Notes: a model not told the origin generated them from the sequence alone. Shown: positions 26,080 through 35,358, counted from the first letter of the stretch. The stretch is DNA of 64,000 nt from Candidatus Zhuqueibacterota bacterium (GCA_029261995.1 JAJDAF010000039.1:248001-312000), one strand, 5' to 3'. Made by a program: numbers and translations.

Positions 26080-28833
26080 ATGCCAAAGCTAGTCATTAAA
26101 AGGGGGAACCAACTGGTAAAGAAACTCGCGGTCCCCGAAGACATTGAGGCGTTCACAGTTGGATGTGAAAAAGGCAACGACATCATCATCAAAGATGACA
26201 TCATATCGTTTTTTCATCTTCAGTTTGAACAACAGAATGGCTCTTATTTTGTTCGGGATCTGCAAAGTCAGTGGGGTACATTTGTCAACGGTGACAAAAT
26301 TTCGGCCCGAACCGAGCTCAGCACCAACGACGAAGTACGACTGGGGAAACACACCATTGTCTTCTTTGCCGCCGGCATCCCTCCCGCAGCAGCAGTTCAG
26401 ACCGCTGCATCGACCATACCGGCCGGTGTTCCTCACGAGCAGCCCGCGGCGGTTCAGCCCGCTCGCCATGCAAACATCAACGAACGGATGTCCGGCGTGC
26501 CTTCCCTGCTGCTGCTAAACGATTGGCTTGCGAGCGGTTCAACACCGGGAGACGACACGCGCGCGCAGCATTCGCACCCGCCAGAAAGCGTCGGGCGCCA
26601 GAGTTCTGCGCCGCAATTGCGGGAAGATAGTCTCACTGCGCCGGCACCGAATCAAAGCCCCGAATACTCACAGAAGGCAGCTACCAATGGCCACGGCTAC
26701 CACGTAGAGCACCAATCTGAATCCATGCTCGACCTATCGACGGGACCTGAGCCTGAGGTCGCGCCGACAGTGCCAGCCGCCTCGTGGGATGAAGAACCGC
26801 CGGCCCTGATAACCGGGGATGAAACCCTTGATGCCTGGTCGATGGACAATGGCGCTCAGGCTGATTTCTTTTCAGACAGCTCCCCGGAATCTGAAGGCGG
26901 TGCTGATGCTGATATCAACCATGACAAGCAAGCGCTCTATTTGCTTGGAATAAACGGCTACTACCTGGGTCGAAAGTTCAAGATAAAGAAACCCGAAACC
27001 AGAATCGGCCGCGATCAGAAATTCAATGATATCGTCATTAAAAAGAACTCGCGCGGCAAGCTCGATCAGAGTATTTCAAGACGCCACGCTACCCTGAAAT
27101 TCAAAAGCAATCGCTGGTTTATCTCTGACAAACGCAGCATGAGCCGAACGTGGATTAATCAGACCAAACTCGAGCTTATGGATGAAGTCCGGGTGCGGCC
27201 CGGAGACGAGCTTGAGATCAAGAGCGACGGCGCCAGCCACATCTTCAGAATGGTTGCTGAAGATGATTGGGACTACGGCTTCCCCAGAAAAGCAGGCAGT
27301 TGGTTTGTGCGCTACCGGCTGGCAATGCTCAACGCGGTTTCCATAATAGTCGTGTTGGCTGGGATGTTCGCTCTGGTTCAATCTTTCCTCAACTGGAACA
27401 TCCTTACCAGCCGGCCAGACAAGCTGACTTTAACGGAAACCGTTTGGGGCGCAAGCGACATCGACTCCAAACACGAGGCAAGTAGAGGAATCCTTGACCC
27501 TGCATTAGCAGATGTCAATAACGATGGATATGTCGATCTCGCCTACATCAACAACGTTGGTTTTTTGACATGCATCGACGGCAAATCGAAACAGCCGCTC
27601 TGGGTAAACGATGACTTTCTGGTGGTGCAGGGGTTTCCGATCGCAACTCAGGACTGGCACGGCGCTGGTTTGCCAGATTTTGTGGTTCTAGCCAAAGACA
27701 TGCGATTGCACGCAATTGACGGCAGGTGGGGCGCGGAAATCTGGGTTAGCCCAATCCTGGCCGGCCCGCTGAACGGCCCTCCAGTCGTTGCCGATTTTAG
27801 CGGCGACGGCATGATGGATCTGGCGGTGGCTTCCGTGGAAAGCAGCATCTACTTCCGCCTGTCCGGCCCTGACAACAATCGCTGGGTTCAAATGGACCTC
27901 GATGACCCCATCCTGTCCGTGGCCAGTGCGGGAGATGTCACGGGCGATGGTCTGCCAAACCTTCTGGTCGGCACAGAGACCGGCAAGCTGCTGATCATTG
28001 ATGCCGTTGACAACAGCCTCGTAAAAGAAATTTTCATTAACGAAGAATTGAACAAAGCCACCGGCAGTTTTGACCAGAACAATCAACTGAGATTCCCGGC
28101 TTCTGCCTGCGATTTTGACGGAGACGGCATCAATGACCTCGCCATGCTAACAGAACAGGCAAATTTGCTTGCCGTCAACGGCGCCAATCTGTCGCGGATG
28201 TGGTTTGCCCTGCACGACGGCCAACAGATATCTTCGGACCAGTCGTTTCAAAGCATGGCCATGGGTGATATGGACGGCGACAACCTGAACGATGTTCTGA
28301 TACAGACGTCGGACGGCGTCTTACGCGCCCTCAAAGGCAAAGGCAGCGGACCCGACCGGGAATTGGTTATCTGGGAGACGCCTGCCCGCCCAGACTCTCC
28401 TTTTGCTACCCATCCAATTCTGGCGGATTTCGACAAGGATGGCACGGCTGACGTTCTGGCGGTGACTCAGGACGGCCGGCTCTCCATTCACGAGGGAGCA
28501 ACAGGCCGGCTTCTGGTTGGCTACGATGTCGGCCGCGGCGAACTGATGAGCAGGCCGCTGATTGGCGATCTCGACAACGATCATTCCCTTGATATTCTTC
28601 TTCTGAAACAGGACGGCAGGTTCTATAAATTAGGTACAAACGCACGGATTCCTTCCGGCGTCGTTTGGGGACAGACATTCGGCAACAGTTCAAACTCGAA
28701 CGCATCATTACTAAAACCGACCAGCGCAAGACATGAAATGGTTGTCGCAGGCCTATCATTGCTGGCAATCCTTGTCTTGGGCGGTGTGCAATATGTGGTG
28801 CGACAGAGCCGGCGAAAATTGAGCTACTACTAA
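26080..28833 (+). CDS. Transmembrane FHA-FHA / VCBS beta-propeller protein (cassette A)
   Basis: This 917-residue protein has two cytoplasmic FHA domains. The first (1-95) is degenerate: VGCEKGND has Cys in place of the key Arg. The second (about 285-395) is canonical, with G310-R311-D and S333-R-R-H336. A Pro/Glu-rich linker joins them. A membrane helix (about 413-436) is followed by an external domain with at least seven FG-GAP/VCBS-like calcium-type loops, such as ADVNNDGYVDL, ADFSGDGMMDL and CDFDGDGINDL, which should form a beta-propeller. A last membrane helix (about 888-905) returns the tail to the cytoplasm. It lies 8 bp after the kinase gene. The likely role is to bind phospho-Thr made by the kinase and couple it to an external ligand. 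The architecture is unusual. Confidence 0.88.
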   Translation: MPKLVIKRGNQLVKKLAVPEDIEAFTVGCEKGNDIIIKDDIISFFHLQFEQQNGSYFVRDLQSQWGTFVNGDKISARTELSTNDEVRLGKHTIVFFAAGIPPAAAVQTAASTIPAGVPHEQPAAVQPARHANINERMSGVPSLLLLNDWLASGSTPGDDTRAQHSHPPESVGRQSSAPQLREDSLTAPAPNQSPEYSQKAATNGHGYHVEHQSESMLDLSTGPEPEVAPTVPAASWDEEPPALITGDETLDAWSMDNGAQADFFSDSSPESEGGADADINHDKQALYLLGINGYYLGRKFKIKKPETRIGRDQKFNDIVIKKNSRGKLDQSISRRHATLKFKSNRWFISDKRSMSRTWINQTKLELMDEVRVRPGDELEIKSDGASHIFRMVAEDDWDYGFPRKAGSWFVRYRLAMLNAVSIIVVLAGMFALVQSFLNWNILTSRPDKLTLTETVWGASDIDSKHEASRGILDPALADVNNDGYVDLAYINNVGFLTCIDGKSKQPLWVNDDFLVVQGFPIATQDWHGAGLPDFVVLAKDMRLHAIDGRWGAEIWVSPILAGPLNGPPVVADFSGDGMMDLAVASVESSIYFRLSGPDNNRWVQMDLDDPILSVASAGDVTGDGLPNLLVGTETGKLLIIDAVDNSLVKEIFINEELNKATGSFDQNNQLRFPASACDFDGDGINDLAMLTEQANLLAVNGANLSRMWFALHDGQQISSDQSFQSMAMGDMDGDNLNDVLIQTSDGVLRALKGKGSGPDRELVIWETPARPDSPFATHPILADFDKDGTADVLAVTQDGRLSIHEGATGRLLVGYDVGRGELMSRPLIGDLDNDHSLDILLLKQDGRFYKLGTNARIPSGVVWGQTFGNSSNSNASLLKPTSARHEMVVAGLSLLAILVLGGVQYVVRQSRRKLSYY

Positions 28834-28866
28834 TTCTAGTGATGTTAGAAACGCGCACCCTTCGGA

Positions 28867-30222
28867 ATGCTCAAAGAGAAACGAGTTAAAACCACAACAG
28901 CTGTCTACAGCGATGTTGGCAAGGTCAGAAAGGCCAATGAGGACAGCTTCTATGTTTCCAAAGACGAAAACCTGCTTATTGTCTGTGACGGCATGGGTGG
29001 TCAGGTCGCGGGAGGCCTTGCCAGCAAGATCGCCGTCGAGACCATACAGGACGTCTTCCAGAACATGGATGAGGAGTACACCAAGTATTTCCTCTATGAT
29101 CCGGAATTTAGCCTTTCGAGATCTACCCGCCGTTTGATTGTAGCTGTCCGGCTGGCAAACCGGCGTATCTACAACATCTCTACCAGGTTTTCCAAGCTAA
29201 GGGGCATGGGTACTACGGTCGTGGCCCTGACCCTGGACAAAGCGTTTGCCACCATGATTCACGTCGGTGACAGCCGCATCTTCAGAGTCAGCGACAAGGA
29301 GGTGTTTCAGCTTACCGAGGACCATTCCTGGCTGAACGAGCTTATTGAAGACCAGGAAATCAACGAAGAGCAGATCGAAACATTTGCACAGAAGAATGTC
29401 ATCACCAGGGCGCTGGGAACGGGACCGACGGTCAAAATCGATGTACATTGCGAAAAATACAAGGCGGATGACACCTACGTGCTTTGTACGGACGGCATGC
29501 ACAACACGGTTGGTGCAAAAGACATCAGACGAATTTTTGACAAGAGCAACGGGTCGATCGACGCGGCGACCCGCCAGCTCATTCAGAGGGCGCTTCGCCG
29601 TGACGGATCAGATAATGTCACCGTGGCGGTCGCACGCATCAATCAGAACAGCAGGGAAACAAAGCGCCAGGGAGTTTCCACGACCATCCCGGAAGAAGGC
29701 GATAAACTCAGCCAAAAAATCGATAAGTTCATCCAGACCAACTACAACGAACCACAGTTAAATATGAATCAGAGTCCAATCATGAACACACTTAGTAGAC
29801 GCAATTTCATGGTCCCCGTGATGGTCTTGCTCACGGGCCTGCTTTGTTTTCTGCTCGGCATGGCACTGCAAGGCTTCAACCCTGCGCGTGCGCGCAGCGG
29901 CGGCCCGCAAACCACGACTTCGGCAGGACGAGCGGCGCCACCGAATCAAATTCAGGCAAGCCAGGCTCCCATCACTCGTTCCAGGCTTCGCGGCGACGCG
30001 GTAATGGCCGTGGTCTTCTTCAATAGTACGCGGGACTTCAAGGAGGCTAAACTGGATGAACGAGGTACGGTGCTTGACAGCTACTTGCCATATCAACCAG
30101 GTGAAAATGGCAGTAACCAGCGTGATTTTTCGATATTTCTAATCGACTCTGAGAATAACGTGATGCACAAAACAGCCAACGTACAACTCCCCGAATTGGC
30201 CGGGCTCTCCGGGAGCAGATAA
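28867..30222 (+). CDS. Transmembrane PP2C protein phosphatase
   Basis: Residues 8-260 form a PP2C domain with the family motifs ANEDSF (Glu25, Asp26), VCDGMGGQVAGG (Asp41), MIHVGDSRIFRV, CTDGMHNTV and DNVTVAV. A linker, one membrane helix (about 315-335) and a roughly 115-residue external tail of unknown fold follow. It should remove phosphates placed by the cassette kinases. It is the only such phosphatase in the 23.5-54.8 kb region: the second cassette has no counterpart, so this protein may serve both. The combination kinase, FHA protein and PP2C matches the PpkA/Fha/PppA trio of type VI secretion. Confidence 0.93.
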   Translation: MLKEKRVKTTTAVYSDVGKVRKANEDSFYVSKDENLLIVCDGMGGQVAGGLASKIAVETIQDVFQNMDEEYTKYFLYDPEFSLSRSTRRLIVAVRLANRRIYNISTRFSKLRGMGTTVVALTLDKAFATMIHVGDSRIFRVSDKEVFQLTEDHSWLNELIEDQEINEEQIETFAQKNVITRALGTGPTVKIDVHCEKYKADDTYVLCTDGMHNTVGAKDIRRIFDKSNGSIDAATRQLIQRALRRDGSDNVTVAVARINQNSRETKRQGVSTTIPEEGDKLSQKIDKFIQTNYNEPQLNMNQSPIMNTLSRRNFMVPVMVLLTGLLCFLLGMALQGFNPARARSGGPQTTTSAGRAAPPNQIQASQAPITRSRLRGDAVMAVVFFNSTRDFKEAKLDERGTVLDSYLPYQPGENGSNQRDFSIFLIDSENNVMHKTANVQLPELAGLSGSR

Positions 30223-30228
30223 GAATCC

Positions 30229-30648
30229 ATGAGCGGCATCAACAACATAGTCTTGATTGCTCTACCGGGCATTTTGCTGATGATGAGCCTCGTCTTCGGC
30301 CTGATGTGGTTTTCTCCGGAACTGCGGGCGAACTTCTGGATTTGGCGCGGCAACGACCGCAAGGCCGGCCAGCTTTTCGAAAGCCTAATCGCCCAGGACC
30401 CGGCCAGGCTACACCTGTACCCCAAGCTGGCCAGAATCTACTACCTCGAAAACCGACGCGACAAACGTGCTCTGAGAACCTTCGAACTGATCTTGCGCTA
30501 CAAGGTGCCGTTCGAGTGGCGAGATGAGCTGTATACGGTGGTCGCGAAACACTACATCATAGAGGGCCGCAAAGACACGGACGCCATTCGATTCATCGAA
30601 CGCGCAGTTGACAAAGAACTCAAACGCATGAGAAATTTTGCGATTTAG
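30229..30648 (+). CDS. Membrane-anchored short TPR protein (cassette A)
   Basis: This 139-residue protein has an N-terminal membrane helix (LIALPGILLMMSLVFGLMWF) and then TPR-like helices (KAGQLFESLIAQDPARLHLY, LARIYYLENRRDKRALRTFE split here). It is clearly related to the last 110 residues of the 614-residue protein at 50587-52431: both share YLENRRDxxALRxFExIL and VAKHYIIEGRxDxxAI-type segments. It probably holds cassette partners at the inner face of the membrane. It starts 6 bp after the PP2C gene. Confidence 0.85.
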   Translation: MSGINNIVLIALPGILLMMSLVFGLMWFSPELRANFWIWRGNDRKAGQLFESLIAQDPARLHLYPKLARIYYLENRRDKRALRTFELILRYKVPFEWRDELYTVVAKHYIIEGRKDTDAIRFIERAVDKELKRMRNFAI

Positions 30649-30668
30649 CACCTGATTTAGATATCTCG

Positions 30669-33146
30669 ATGGAAGCCAGAAACAACAAAGACTTACTCAT
30701 CATGATCATGGCACTTGGCGACGCCTACCTTGAAAAGGGTTTGTATGGCGAAGCCGCAAAGCGATACAACCAGTTGTTGAGCCTCAAGGTTGCAAACCAG
30801 CATATTTATACCGGCCTCAGCAAAGCGCTTATCGGCTTGAAGCAGTTCGATGAAAAAGCGATCGTGATCTACCAGAGGGCTATCCGCTACGAGCCGGACA
30901 ACTCCGAAATCTACAATATTCTGGCAAACACCTTCTTAAAAGAGAAAAGAGAGGACGCCAACGCTATCCTCGTCTACGAGATGGCGCTACGCCAGGACAC
31001 ACCGCAGTTTCAAAAGTTGGCGGAACACTTGTCAATCATCTATTTAAGCCAAAAAGAATTTGAAAAATGCCGGGACATCACAGGGCGGCTGATCGATCGC
31101 GCAGGCTACCTGCCGCGGTTCCTTCAAATGCACGTTCAATCTTCTTATGAGGTTGAGGAGTTCCACGACCTCACCAACCGGATCAAGAAGTTGCTCGACC
31201 TGACGGAAAACAACACGGAACTCCTGAATCTGTTGTGTCGCGTCTATCTCGAGAGAAAATTCAGTTGCGACTGCAACAACCAAAGCGTGCGATTCAGCTA
31301 CATCGACAAACAAATGGTCGCCGACCAACTTTCACAAACCAGAAGATTCGAGACGTTGCAAGACGTCAGTTTCTTCTTGGAGCTGAAACGATTCTCCCTT
31401 GAGAAAGCCTGTTGGGGTGCGACGGAAGCCAACAGCGATGTAGAGACGGAAACCATATTCGCTTACCAATCGCTTGAACAGTCTCAGTTCGGGCAGGCAG
31501 GCGGCACGCCTCCGCCATCAGCATTTCATCTGAATCGCGAGGTCCTGAAGAAACTCAATTCCTTCGAAGGCCCGTCCAGCAAAAGCGACACGCCACGGTC
31601 CCCGCTAACCTTTGAAGATTTTCAGAAGGATGGCGCTTCCATCTTCTCGCAGCAGAATGAAGTTACGGGCGAATTCGACGTTCCCGGCGATGCAGACATT
31701 CTCGTGACAATCGAACTTAGCAACTTTGAGGAAGTCCGCAGCCAATTTGGCGTTGATCAGGTGAACCAAATCCGCAAAAAATTCCTTGTCGTGGTCGCGG
31801 ACAGCCTGGAGAAGTTTCACGTCGCAAACGTCTGGGCAACCGCCAACGGCCTTCTGGTCTTTGCAAACGATGTTGTGCAGGCCGTGTCGCTGGCCGTCGA
31901 TCTGCTCAACATTTTGAACCGCTACAATTTTGTGAATGAACCGCAGGAGCAGGTGCATCTCGCTGTCGGAATCCACCACGCACGAGAAGGGCTGAATGGC
32001 AACAACGAACAGACCCTGCGAGATTTGAGCGTCGGAATCAAAATTGGCACGGTTGGCGAGAACGACCTGTCAGCCCGCGACCGGGCCATGTACGGCCGCG
32101 TCTTTCAAAAAACAGATAGAATTTTTCTCAGCGCCAAAGCCACTCGCGAGATCAAAAGCTCGAACAGGTTCAAGGTCAACTCGTTGGGTCAGTTCAAAAC
32201 AAAGTTCCTGCCCGAAGAGTTGAGTCTGTCTGAGATAGCCTGGCGCAACCCAATCGATGAACTCAAATTTGGCTACATCAAGAAACTGGGACGCTTTGAG
32301 TTGCTTGCGGAAGTCGGTGGTAAAGGCGCGGTTAAGGTCTACAAAGCCAAAGATGCCAACCTGCAGCGCTTCGTAATCATTAAAGTGATTCAGTCAGAAG
32401 CGTTCAACTCTCTGCCGGCTAACAACCCGCAGAAAGAGGAATTCTACAAGATGGCAACGGCTCTGGGACAGCTCAATCATCCCAACGTTGTCACCATCTA
32501 CGAAGTCGATGAAGATCAGGCGCTCACTTACATCGCGCGCGAATATGTGGAAGGCGTACCCATCACAGAGGTGTTCACGGGCGGAAATTTCAACGCGGAA
32601 CGTTTCATCAAAATCATCTACCAGACGTTCAAGGGGCTGGTTTACAGCCATCGCTTCGGCTTTTTTCACCGCAACCTGAAGCCCAACAATATCATGGTTT
32701 GCCAGAATGATGAAACCAAAATCATGGACTTCCTCATCCCAAGCACGCTGTTTGAAGACCAAACTCACCGGCCGATGCCGGAAGACTCCGACCAGTTGTA
32801 TCTGGCGCCGGAGCAAGTGCATGGCCATGAAGGAGACAATCGTAGCGACATTTTCGCCTTTGGCGTCATCATGTACCAAATTCTTACGATGAAGCACCCG
32901 TTTGCGAGCGCAAACTACCAGAGCCTTGAAGACGCGATTCTGCACATAGAGCCGCCGCCGCCATCGCAATTGAACACACAAGTTCCGCGATTCTGCGATG
33001 CGTTGGTACAGAAGTGTTTGGAGAAGAACCCCGCAAAACGGTTTCAATCGGGAGATCAGATTGTGGATCTGCTCAAAAAGAACTTCGAACGCATTCTGTT
33101 TTCGAATTTTAATCATCAGATTGCGCAATCGAGGGATTCGTATTGA
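30669..33146 (+). CDS. TPR / cyclase-like / pseudokinase protein (cassette A)
   Basis: This 825-residue soluble protein has TPRs at about 1-215, a Cys-containing linker, a degenerate class III nucleotide-cyclase-like domain (about 343-515; VTIELSNFEEVRSQFG and VHLAVGIHHAREGL) without the metal-binding Asp pair, and a protein-kinase fold at about 540-815. In the kinase fold the catalytic loop reads FFHRNLKPNN with Asn669 in place of the catalytic Asp, and the DFG motif reads D687-F-L. The VIIK lysine and the APE region (YLAPEQV) remain. It should therefore be a pseudokinase that binds rather than phosphorylates. A matching pseudokinase with the same HRN change is at 52431-54791, so the loss is old and probably selected. 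Confidence 0.9.
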   Translation: MEARNNKDLLIMIMALGDAYLEKGLYGEAAKRYNQLLSLKVANQHIYTGLSKALIGLKQFDEKAIVIYQRAIRYEPDNSEIYNILANTFLKEKREDANAILVYEMALRQDTPQFQKLAEHLSIIYLSQKEFEKCRDITGRLIDRAGYLPRFLQMHVQSSYEVEEFHDLTNRIKKLLDLTENNTELLNLLCRVYLERKFSCDCNNQSVRFSYIDKQMVADQLSQTRRFETLQDVSFFLELKRFSLEKACWGATEANSDVETETIFAYQSLEQSQFGQAGGTPPPSAFHLNREVLKKLNSFEGPSSKSDTPRSPLTFEDFQKDGASIFSQQNEVTGEFDVPGDADILVTIELSNFEEVRSQFGVDQVNQIRKKFLVVVADSLEKFHVANVWATANGLLVFANDVVQAVSLAVDLLNILNRYNFVNEPQEQVHLAVGIHHAREGLNGNNEQTLRDLSVGIKIGTVGENDLSARDRAMYGRVFQKTDRIFLSAKATREIKSSNRFKVNSLGQFKTKFLPEELSLSEIAWRNPIDELKFGYIKKLGRFELLAEVGGKGAVKVYKAKDANLQRFVIIKVIQSEAFNSLPANNPQKEEFYKMATALGQLNHPNVVTIYEVDEDQALTYIAREYVEGVPITEVFTGGNFNAERFIKIIYQTFKGLVYSHRFGFFHRNLKPNNIMVCQNDETKIMDFLIPSTLFEDQTHRPMPEDSDQLYLAPEQVHGHEGDNRSDIFAFGVIMYQILTMKHPFASANYQSLEDAILHIEPPPPSQLNTQVPRFCDALVQKCLEKNPAKRFQSGDQIVDLLKKNFERILFSNFNHQIAQSRDSY

Positions 33147-33150
33147 GAAC

Positions 33151-33199
33151 GGAGGCCGGATTAAAGACGGAGGCCGGAAACCGGAGGCGGGAGGCCGGA
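33151..33199 (+). repeat. Three copies of GGAGGCCGGA in tandem
   Basis: Copies at 33151-33160, 33169-33178 and 33190-33199 start 18 and 21 bp apart, immediately after the pseudokinase stop. The remainder of the 340-bp gap up to the pilin-like gene contains a CCGCAA/TTGCGG hairpin (33241-33255), the inverted repeat at 33281 and a sigma-54-like site. No gene was recognised in it. Confidence 0.6.
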
Positions 33200-33280
33200 T
33201 TCGTTGCGTGTCATTTGAAGCCTCTTCGAGTTTGGACATTCCGCAAAAATTGCGGTCTAACCCAAAACCCGCTAAAAAGC

Positions 33281-33305
33281 GTCCCCCCTTTCACAAAGGG
33301 GGGAC
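33281..33305. repeat. Inverted repeat GTCCCCCCTTT/AAAGGGGGGAC
   Basis: Perfect 11-base arms with a CAC loop, followed by AGGGGGATT. It resembles a dispersed miniature palindrome seen in many bacterial genomes (from memory). It has no T-tract, so it is more likely a repeat than an efficient terminator. Confidence 0.6.
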
Positions 33306-33309
33306 AGGG

Positions 33310-33324
33310 GGATTAGTTTTTGCA
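33310..33324 (+). promoter_or_regulatory. Sigma-54-like promoter upstream of the pilin-like gene
   Basis: GG (33310-33311) and GC (33322-33323) are 10 nt apart and the -12 side reads TTTGCA, a perfect half; the -24 side (GGGGATT) matches only GG. The start point would be near 33335, giving a leader of about 150 nt. Pilin genes are often sigma-54 dependent, which raises the odds. Confidence 0.35.
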
Positions 33325-33486
33325 GTCAAAGATGAACAAGAACAAAGAGATGATACAAGAACAAAAAAAAATACACAACGTCCGGCGCGCCCACGAGCCG
33401 GGAAGGAGGTGGTAAAACAGCAACCGGGGGAATGAACATGACCACCAATTCAAACCGCAACAACCAAAATTAAGGAGTAACACCTC

Positions 33487-33888
33487 ATGGGACAACAACA
33501 ACTTTTGCTTATCGTTTTAAGCACAATCATCGTGGGCATTTCGATTGCTGTTGGCATTAACATCGTTACCACAAGCGCGGGACAGGCCAACTTTGACGCA
33601 GTTATGCAGGATCTGCTGGTCATCTCTGAACGCGCACGTGACTGGTACCGCAAGCCTGCGTTGACCGGCGGTGGCGGCAATGACTTTACAGGACTTGATC
33701 TGCAAGCCAACATTGGATGGCCAGCCGCCAACGAAAATGGCGCCTACACGATCTCAACTGCAGGTAACGCAACCACTATCGTATTTCAGGGAATCGGTGT
33801 TGAGGATCTTGATCAAGATGGAACAAACGCCACCATTCAGGTCGCAGCGTTCCGTGACAGTGTAGTCACCACCATTGTCAATCGGTAA
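33487..33888 (+). CDS. Small pilin-like protein, first gene of the pilus operon
   Basis: This 133-residue protein starts MGQQQLLLIVLSTIIVGISI, that is, a membrane helix from about residue 5, followed by a polar domain with a helical part (DAVMQDLLVISERARDWY) and a Gly/Asn/Thr-rich C-terminal beta region. The shape is that of a type IV pilin, but it lacks the GFTLIE signature. If prepilin peptidase cleaves after Gly2 the leader has only two residues and Glu5 is absent. The ribosome-binding site TAAGGAG is strong, in keeping with a high-copy product. A 13-bp hairpin lies downstream. It may be the major subunit of the filament; this is inferred from fold, position and leader. Confidence 0.72.
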   Translation: MGQQQLLLIVLSTIIVGISIAVGINIVTTSAGQANFDAVMQDLLVISERARDWYRKPALTGGGGNDFTGLDLQANIGWPAANENGAYTISTAGNATTIVFQGIGVEDLDQDGTNATIQVAAFRDSVVTTIVNR

Positions 33889-33930
33889 CTGCTGCTGATA
33901 GGCAAACCTATCTGTCAGGTATCGAACTTT

Positions 33931-33966
33931 AGGGCAACTCACGGCTTCGTGAGTTGCCCTTATTCA
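33931..33966 (+). terminator. Strong hairpin after the pilin-like gene
   Basis: AGGGCAACTCACG (33931-33943) pairs perfectly with CGTGAGTTGCCCT (33948-33960) around a GCTT loop, followed by TATTC. The T-tract is short, so it may act as a partial terminator or RNA stabiliser that gives more pilin message than assembly-gene message. A second, 6-bp hairpin (GATAGG/CCTATC) is at 33897-33912. Confidence 0.65.
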
Positions 33967-34014
33967 ACTTTGTAAGACATCTTTTTGTGAGTCATCATTG
34001 AGGAGCAACGTCGA

Positions 34015-35358
34015 GTGCCGGAGTATCGATACACAGGAGTCAATGTAACGGGAAGACGCATCCAGGGAACCGTTTTTAGCCCGGATGACAAGACAGTCAA
34101 GAATCAGATCGACAAGCTGGTCAAGAAAAAGGGCGTTCGAATAGACGCCCTTGAAAAGAAAAGCGTTTTCCTTTACAAAGTTCAGCGCGCCCGCGAAAAA
34201 CCGCGGCTTGGCGAGCAAAAAGCGTTTTCCAAGGCCGAGGTTGAGACCGCATTGCAAAAAATGGGCTACCGGGTCCATTATGTACGCAAGAAGCTCTTCA
34301 ACTTCAGTGCCAAGGTGCCGAGCAAGGATCTGATCCTGTTCATCCGCATCTGCTCGGACCTGCTGAAAGAGAACTTCCCTTTTGACGAAATTCTGACCCT
34401 GGTTTCCGAGGATACGGACAACAAGCGGCTGCGCGACACCATTCGCGACATCCAGTCTGACCTCAAAGCCGGCAGCGAAGGTCAGGCGGTGTTCAGCAAA
34501 CATTCTGACGTTTTCGGGACCTTCGCGGCGCACATGATGGCAGTGGCGTCCACGAGTGGTAACATGGCCGCGGTCTACGAAAGTACAGCCAAATTCCTGG
34601 AACGCGATGACGAATTCAAGGCCAACATCCGCCGCGTGATGTTCATGCCGGCGTTCGTCACGGTCGGCATGATTGCGGCGGTCGGGTTCTACATCGCCTA
34701 CATTTTCCCGCAGATGACCGACATGCTGGTCAAGTACAAGATAGAAGTGCCACCCATGACGGCAGCGACCATGCAATTGAGCAATTTCCTGCAGGACAAC
34801 TGGGGCTATTTGGCCGCCATATTTATCATACCCATCCTGCTGCTGGTCAACTACCTGCGCACGGAAAAAGGTAAATATGCATTTGACCGGGCGATCATCA
34901 GAGTCCCGGTGGTCGGCCAGATCATGCAAAAAACAAGCATCGAAATCTTCTCGCGCGTGTTTCATTCGCTCTACAGCAGCTCGGGCGAAAACATCACGGC
35001 GATTCGAGTTGCGGCTGAATCCTGCCGCAACAGATACATCGAAAAGCAGATTACCGCCATGGTCATCCCGAAAATGCTGAAAGAGGGCAAGAGTTTTGTG
35101 GAGTGTCTGGTGCAGGCCAATTGTTTTACGCTAACCGCCGTCCGCAGACTGCGCTCAGGTGAGGAGTCTGGGACATTGCGGGCCACGGCGTTGCAGCTTG
35201 CCAACTACTATGAGCAGGAGACCAAACACAAGATGGCCAAGCTGGTCGATATCATCAATCTGGGGGTCTCCATCATCATCACGCTCATGGTCGTGGGGTT
35301 GACGCTGGTTTCATCGGAAATTGGCTTTGTAAGTCCGCCATCGCCACTGACGAGATAG
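34015..35358 (+). CDS. pilC: PilC/GspF-family platform protein
   Basis: This 447-residue inner-membrane protein starts with GTG at 34015, 9 nt after AGGAG. An N-terminal ~95-residue segment (EYRYTGVNVTGRRIQGTVF) is followed by two GspF domains, each with a membrane region: first near VTVGMIAAVGFYIAYIFPQM, last near VSIIITLMVVGLTLVSSEIG. Conserved features include DLILFIRICSDLLKENFPFDEIL and SGEESGTLRATALQL. PilC forms the membrane base on which the PilB and PilT ATPases act. It is the first assembly gene after the pilin-like gene and is separated from pilB by a repeat-filled gap of 300 bp. Confidence 0.93.
   Translation: MPEYRYTGVNVTGRRIQGTVFSPDDKTVKNQIDKLVKKKGVRIDALEKKSVFLYKVQRAREKPRLGEQKAFSKAEVETALQKMGYRVHYVRKKLFNFSAKVPSKDLILFIRICSDLLKENFPFDEILTLVSEDTDNKRLRDTIRDIQSDLKAGSEGQAVFSKHSDVFGTFAAHMMAVASTSGNMAAVYESTAKFLERDDEFKANIRRVMFMPAFVTVGMIAAVGFYIAYIFPQMTDMLVKYKIEVPPMTAATMQLSNFLQDNWGYLAAIFIIPILLLVNYLRTEKGKYAFDRAIIRVPVVGQIMQKTSIEIFSRVFHSLYSSSGENITAIRVAAESCRNRYIEKQITAMVIPKMLKEGKSFVECLVQANCFTLTAVRRLRSGEESGTLRATALQLANYYEQETKHKMAKLVDIINLGVSIIITLMVVGLTLVSSEIGFVSPPSPLTR

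Noticed and set aside
33151-33199. Start of a CRISPR array
   Set aside because: The 10-base repeats are too short, the spacing is 8-11 nt, and no cas gene is near.
33338-33421. A 27-codon frame beginning MNKNKEMIQEQKK between the sigma-54-like site and the pilin-like gene
   Set aside because: It is short, low-complexity and lacks a clear ribosome-binding site; more likely leader sequence.
33964-34965. A 333-codon minus-strand frame over the pilC gene
   Set aside because: The plus-strand frame has unmistakable GspF motifs; the antisense frame is rich in His and Asp with no known motif.
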